Shown: piece by piece, positions 60,792 to 64,000 of the stretch
Position numbering within the stretch: position 1 is the first letter of the stretch
Layout of the letters: every line of letters begins with the position of its first letter
Source of the DNA: Nonomuraea endophytica
GTDB lineage: Bacteria; Actinomycetota; Actinomycetes; Streptosporangiales; Streptosporangiaceae
Length of the DNA: 64,000 nucleotides
Assembly: GCF_014203235.1 (NCBI RefSeq)
Contig: NZ_JACHIN010000016.1
Span: 124,001-188,000 of the forward strand
Direction: 5' to 3'
Translations under genes and position numbers: made by a program
Notes under the pieces: generated by a model
What the model saw: only the letters and a program-made list of their open reading frames with translations
The model's database searches: none
What the model was told of the DNA's origin: nothing

Positions 60792-62690
60792 ATGTCCGCG
60801 GACCACGCTGACCCCGGCCGCGCCTACGCGCCCGCCGTGACCTTCGCCCAGGCACGGGCCGCCGCCCGCGCCGCCCGCACCGCCGAACACGGCCGCCAGG
60901 TCCGCCGCACCGCCCGGCCGCGCGGCGTGTTCGGCGCCATCCGCTCCCGCACCCCCCTGTCACTCCAGCTGTACGGCGCCGCCCTCGAAGGCCGCCTCGT
61001 CTGGCGCGGCGAGACCGAGTTCGCCGTGCTGGAACCCCCGCTCGGCCGCCGCCCGCCCCCCGGAACCAGAGGCGCCTGGCTGCGCTTGGCCGATCGGTTC
61101 TGGGACCTGTTCGTAGCCTTCGCCCCGCCCGCGGTGATGCTCGTGCTCAGCCTGGCGCTCATCCCGCTGGCGCTGGTCCGGCAAGAGTGGCTGGTCGTGG
61201 TGCTCACCCTGCCCGTGCTGGGCGTCTGCCACGTGACCGTGGTCCTGGTCGCCATGGCGATCAACCTGGTGTGGCAGGCCCTACGCCCAGTCGTGGAACG
61301 CGGGCGCGACCATCGTGTCATCACTGAGGAACTGCGCAACGAGCACTGGTCCGTCGCCCTCTGTCACCAGGCGCGGCTTGAGCACGCCGAGTCGCTGATC
61401 AAGGCGATCGTGGACCGACTGGCGGCGCTGCCCGGAGGCTGGGGGGAGGACCGGGGCAGCCTCGTATGCGTGCTGAACGGCGTCACCACCGAGGCCATGC
61501 GCACGGCCTTCCTCGCCCGAGCCAGGCACGCCCAACTTGATGACCAAGGCGATGGCCTGGCCTTCCTGGTCTCCCTGCCCCGGGCGCACCCACGGGAGCC
61601 CAGCGAACGCCAAGCCGTCTCCGGCCTCCTTCTCTACCTGTTCGCCGGTGCCACCCTCGTGTTCGTCGAAGCGGCACTGGTCGCCGACTCCGAGGCCGAA
61701 GCCTGCGGGAACGACTGCGCAGGCCGTCCTGCCACCTACTGGTCAGCCGTGCGTTGGCTCTCCCAGCGCCTCTTGCTGACCGACCCGCCGCACCTGAGCC
61801 CCGCGACGCCGGAAGTCGTCGTCGTCGGCTGGTTCACCAGCATCGTGGCCCTCACCGGCGTCCTGGTCGCGGGGACCGCGGGCCGCTGGTACCTGGCGGC
61901 CCGCCGCCGACGCCGCGCCAGACTAGACAGGGAGCTCATCGCGATGGACGCCACGACGAAGGTGCTGCTCCTGGTCGCCACCGGCGTGGAGCACGAGCAG
62001 GTCAAGGCCGTGGTGCGCGCGCACACCGAGCACGCGCCCGAGGTGGAGTTCCGCGGCTCGCACGCCGTCTTCCACCTCGGCGTGGTCAGCAAGGCCACCA
62101 TCCTGCTCGCCCGGTCGGAACCCGGCACCACAGCCACCGCCGGTGCCATGCTCACCGCCCAGACGCTCATCGGGGACCTGCGGCCGGACTACGTCATCCT
62201 CACCGGCATCTGCTACGGGCTGCGCAAGGGGAAGCAGCGGATCGGTGACGTGCTGGTCGCCAACCAGATCCGGGTCCTGGACCTGAAGAAGATCGTCGAC
62301 GGCGCGTCGGGACCGGTCGAGATCCCGAGAGGCGCCCGCGCGGAGCCCTCGGTCAGGCTGCTCAACGGCTGTTATGCGGTGGACACCGTGAAACCCCACA
62401 TCGGGGTCATGCTCTCCGGCAACACGCTGCTCAACTCCGAGGAGGAACGCGCCCGCCTGATCGCCGCCCACCCCGACGCGCTGGGCGGCGAAATGGAAGG
62501 CGCCGGAGTGTACGCGGCCGCCGCCAAACACGGGGCCGACTGGATCGTCATCAAGGCGATCAGCGACTGGGGAGTGGGCAAAACCCACCGCCACCAGCCG
62601 AAGGCGGCCCGCAACGCCGCCGAGTTCGTTCTCCGCCTGATCGACCTGGGCGCCCTGGACACCCCGGCCCAGCCCGACAGCTCCCGTTAG
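60792..62690 (+). CDS. Membrane protein with C-terminal nucleosidase/phosphorylase domain
   Basis: A 632-residue protein. A basic N-terminus is followed by two membrane helices (about 110-165), a cytosolic segment, two further helices (near 275-295 and 350-370), and a nucleosidase domain from about 390. That domain has LLLVATGVEHEQV, YVILTGICYGLRKGKQRIGDVLVA, MLSGNTLLN, GEMEGAGVYAAA near 566 and the purine Asp in KAISDWGVGK. It is paralogous in its catalytic part to the divergent propeller-fused protein but tethered to the membrane. The stop overlaps the convergent Nudix gene by 4 bases. Confidence 0.85.
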   Translation: MSADHADPGRAYAPAVTFAQARAAARAARTAEHGRQVRRTARPRGVFGAIRSRTPLSLQLYGAALEGRLVWRGETEFAVLEPPLGRRPPPGTRGAWLRLADRFWDLFVAFAPPAVMLVLSLALIPLALVRQEWLVVVLTLPVLGVCHVTVVLVAMAINLVWQALRPVVERGRDHRVITEELRNEHWSVALCHQARLEHAESLIKAIVDRLAALPGGWGEDRGSLVCVLNGVTTEAMRTAFLARARHAQLDDQGDGLAFLVSLPRAHPREPSERQAVSGLLLYLFAGATLVFVEAALVADSEAEACGNDCAGRPATYWSAVRWLSQRLLLTDPPHLSPATPEVVVVGWFTSIVALTGVLVAGTAGRWYLAARRRRRARLDRELIAMDATTKVLLLVATGVEHEQVKAVVRAHTEHAPEVEFRGSHAVFHLGVVSKATILLARSEPGTTATAGAMLTAQTLIGDLRPDYVILTGICYGLRKGKQRIGDVLVANQIRVLDLKKIVDGASGPVEIPRGARAEPSVRLLNGCYAVDTVKPHIGVMLSGNTLLNSEEERARLIAAHPDALGGEMEGAGVYAAAAKHGADWIVIKAISDWGVGKTHRHQPKAARNAAEFVLRLIDLGALDTPAQPDSSR

Positions 62691-63385
62691 GCGGGCCGGA
62701 CCATCGGGGGATAGAGGAGTTCGGTCCGGCCGCGGCGGTAGAGCTCGGCCGGCCGGCCCACCTCCGGGGCCCGGAACGCCCCGGTGGGGACCACGAAGTC
62801 GTCGGCCTTCAGGACCTTGCGCCGGAAGTTGCTCGGATCGAGGTCCAGGTCCCACACCACCTCGTACACGTGCCGCAGGTCGGCCAGCGTGAACGGCTCC
62901 TGGCAGAAGGCGGCGGCCACGGTCGTGTACTCCAGCTTGCCCCGCGCCCGGTCCAGCCCTTCCCGGAGGATCGCCTGGTGGTCGAAGGCCAGCTCGACCG
63001 AGGGCGACAGGGCCTGGGCCACGGGCATCCAGCGGGCGTGGGCGGCGTCGGTGCCGGCCACGGGGGCGGGGAGGTCGGGGCCGAGGGCGAGGTAGGCGAC
63101 GGTGAAGGTGCGGACCCTGGGGTCGCGCCCCGGGGTGCCGAACGTGCGCAGCTGCTCCAGGTGGAGCTTGGCGCCGTCGACCCCGGTCTCCTCGCCCAGT
63201 TCGCGCAGCGCCGCCCCGCGCAGGTCCTCGTGGTCGCGGACGAACCCGCCGGGCAGCGCGAGCCCGCCCATGAAGGGCGGTTTGCCGCGCTCGATGAGGA
63301 GGACCTGCAGGGCGGATTCGCGGAGCGTGAAGATCACCAGATCGACCGTCACCGCGACCGGCGCCGTCCCGTCGTACTTGGACAC
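62687..63385 (-). CDS. Nudix-winged helix regulator (NrtR type)
   Basis: A 232-residue protein with an N-terminal Nudix domain and a C-terminal winged helix (KLEYTTVAAAFCQEPFTLADLRHVYEVVW...NFRRKVLKADDFV). NrtR proteins repress NAD-metabolism and other genes and let go of DNA on binding ADP-ribose-type ligands. Unlike many NrtRs, which have a decayed Nudix box, this one is complete at residues 47-69 (G-x5-E-x7-REL-GEETGV), so it may also hydrolyse its ligand. GTG at 63385 lies 6 bases after a TATTCT box, suggesting a leaderless mRNA; operator O3 sits in that promoter, so it probably represses itself. Confidence 0.88.
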   Translation of the reverse strand: MSKYDGTAPVAVTVDLVIFTLRESALQVLLIERGKPPFMGGLALPGGFVRDHEDLRGAALRELGEETGVDGAKLHLEQLRTFGTPGRDPRVRTFTVAYLALGPDLPAPVAGTDAAHARWMPVAQALSPSVELAFDHQAILREGLDRARGKLEYTTVAAAFCQEPFTLADLRHVYEVVWDLDLDPSNFRRKVLKADDFVVPTGAFRAPEVGRPAELYRRGRTELLYPPMVRPA

Positions 63386-63391
63386 TCCTAG

Positions 63392-63397
63392 AGAATA
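63392..63397 (-). promoter_or_regulatory. -10 box of the Nudix regulator, leaderless start
   Basis: TATTCT on the minus strand ends 6 bases before the GTG start codon. No spaced ribosome site exists. The spacer toward a -35 is filled by operator O3. Confidence 0.5.
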
Positions 63398-63401
63398 CCT
63401 A

Positions 63402-63416
63402 AGGTCACCTTGACCT
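63402..63416. promoter_or_regulatory. Operator O3: AGGTCACCTTGACCT
   Basis: A perfect 6-bp inverted repeat with CCT centre, identical over 15 bases to O1. It is immediately upstream of the Nudix gene -10 box. Confidence 0.8.
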
Positions 63417-63429
63417 AAACATCGCCCCC

Positions 63430-63460
63430 TTGATAAGGTCACATCGACCTAAAGTTAGAG
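63430..63460 (+). promoter_or_regulatory. Promoter of the rightward gene with operator O4 inside
   Basis: TTGATA at 63430-63435 is a good -35. Operator O4, AGGTCA-CAT-CGACCT (63436-63450), fills the spacer, and TTAGAG at 63455-63460 is a weak -10 at 19-base spacing. The ATG at 63470 follows closely. Confidence 0.6.
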
Positions 63461-63469
63461 AAAAGCCTG

Positions 63470-64000
63470 ATGGGTGATATAGGTGACACGGCGAGCTGGG
63501 CAGGCCCTCCCGAGGAAGCCATCCCCTATCCGCCGGAAACACGCCGCGCCGACCATTCCGCGGGAAAGCGCGACGGCCGGCGCAAGCTTCTGGCCGAGCT
63601 CCTGCGCCACGTGGCCGACGAGGGCGAGGACGGCGCCCCCGCACCCGAGACCGCCTACCTGGCCATGCTGACCAGCGAGGCACTCGAACGCATCGCCGCC
63701 GAACGGGTCGCCGGGGACGACGAGCTGGCCAGGCTCGGCGAGCGGCACGGCCGGGCCGTGGCCGCCAAGGACGCGCTGGCCAGGGAGCTGGAGGAGGCAA
63801 GGCACCGGCTGCACCTGGCCGTGGAGGAGTGCGCGCGGCCCCTGACCAAGGAAGACCTGCGCAGGGGACGGGCCGAGCTCGACCCGCTCACCCATCCCGA
63901 CGCGCTGATCGAACGGCGCCGCCGTACCGCCAGAGAGAACGCCCGGCTACGGGCGCTGCGCGCCTTCGAGGCCCTGCACGCGCGCCTGGACGAGCAGAGA
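63470..64000 (+). CDS. Coiled-coil protein, cut by window end
   Basis: The frame opens at ATG 63470 and stays open for 177 codons to the edge. An acidic, Pro-rich start (SWAGPPEEAIPYPPETRRAD) is followed by long charged helices rich in Ala, Arg, Glu and Leu (ELEEARHRLHLAVEECARP; ALIERRRRTARENARLRALRAF), predicted coiled coil. No catalytic motif is seen yet. It is divergent from the Nudix regulator and has O4 in its promoter, so it belongs to the same regulon as the nucleosidase genes. Confidence 0.7.
   Translation, partial: MGDIGDTASWAGPPEEAIPYPPETRRADHSAGKRDGRRKLLAELLRHVADEGEDGAPAPETAYLAMLTSEALERIAAERVAGDDELARLGERHGRAVAAKDALARELEEARHRLHLAVEECARPLTKEDLRRGRAELDPLTHPDALIERRRRTARENARLRALRAFEALHARLDEQR

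Noticed and set aside
1..64000. tRNA, rRNA, insertion sequences, integrase or prophage
   Set aside because: None seen in any gap or frame; a tRNA scan and transposase search would confirm.

Overview
The window is high-GC DNA with dense genes, frequent ATGA/TGATG stop-start overlaps, GTG and TTG starts, and actinobacterial families (LAL and SARP regulators, an ECF sigma factor with a DGPF partner, a fused SecDF, a DUF6596 sigma factor, a SAV_915 protein). This points to a filamentous actinomycete; a Streptosporangiaceae/Nonomuraea-like genus is my inference and the sequence does not prove it. I see no rRNA, tRNA, CRISPR array, transposase, integrase or phage gene.

Layout. 1-12.5 kb: the 3' part of a GH78 alpha-L-rhamnosidase, a fused SecDF with a small secreted protein, a TreS-like GH13 enzyme, a VOC protein, a divergent cytochrome bd (cydA plus a short cydB), a NarL-type two-component system and a fatty acid desaturase. 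12.5-24.2 kb: regulators and redox enzymes, namely an ECF sigma factor with a DGPF protein, LtrA, two FAD monooxygenases, a large SARP/NB-ARC/TPR regulator, an amidohydrolase, a second ECF sigma factor with a CU044_5270 protein, and a TetR gene divergent from its likely target. 24.2-34.5 kb: accessory DNA with three low-complexity repeat tracts, small hypothetical genes, a GntR regulator, a fused/deleted FAD-GcvT pseudogene, a secreted M28 aminopeptidase, an SDR, a KDPG aldolase, a bicupin, an acyl-CoA ligase and a double GNAT.

34.5-41.2 kb: a four-gene minus-strand unit, in transcription order dynamin-like GTPase, GrpE-like exchange factor, second dynamin-like GTPase and a membrane-anchored Hsp70 with no substrate-binding domain. 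It reads as a chaperone-coupled membrane-remodelling machine, reminiscent of mycobacterial IniA/IniC. 41.2-54.7 kb: a stomatin-like protein preceded by a 21-residue peptide, the complete high-affinity potassium system (small peptide, kdpF, A, B, C, D, E) closed by a strong terminator, a lysA unit, and a second KdpF-like peptide coupled to a KimA-type permease, giving two potassium-uptake loci within 12 kb. 54.7-58.5 kb: an epoxide-hydrolase-like protein that has lost its catalytic nucleophile and histidine, and a LAL-type LuxR regulator.

58.5-64 kb is the best candidate for an undescribed system. A nucleosidase/phosphorylase-fold protein fused to a beta-propeller-like domain is divergent from a four-helix membrane protein and a second nucleosidase/phosphorylase protein carrying its own membrane segments. 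Next come a Nudix-winged-helix (NrtR-type) regulator and a divergent coiled-coil gene cut by the window end. Both divergent promoters carry inverted repeats of the form AGGTCA-N3-YGACCT (two near 60.2 kb, two near 63.4 kb), so the set looks like one regulon under the Nudix regulator. The domain content resembles nucleotide-targeting conflict systems, but that function is inference.
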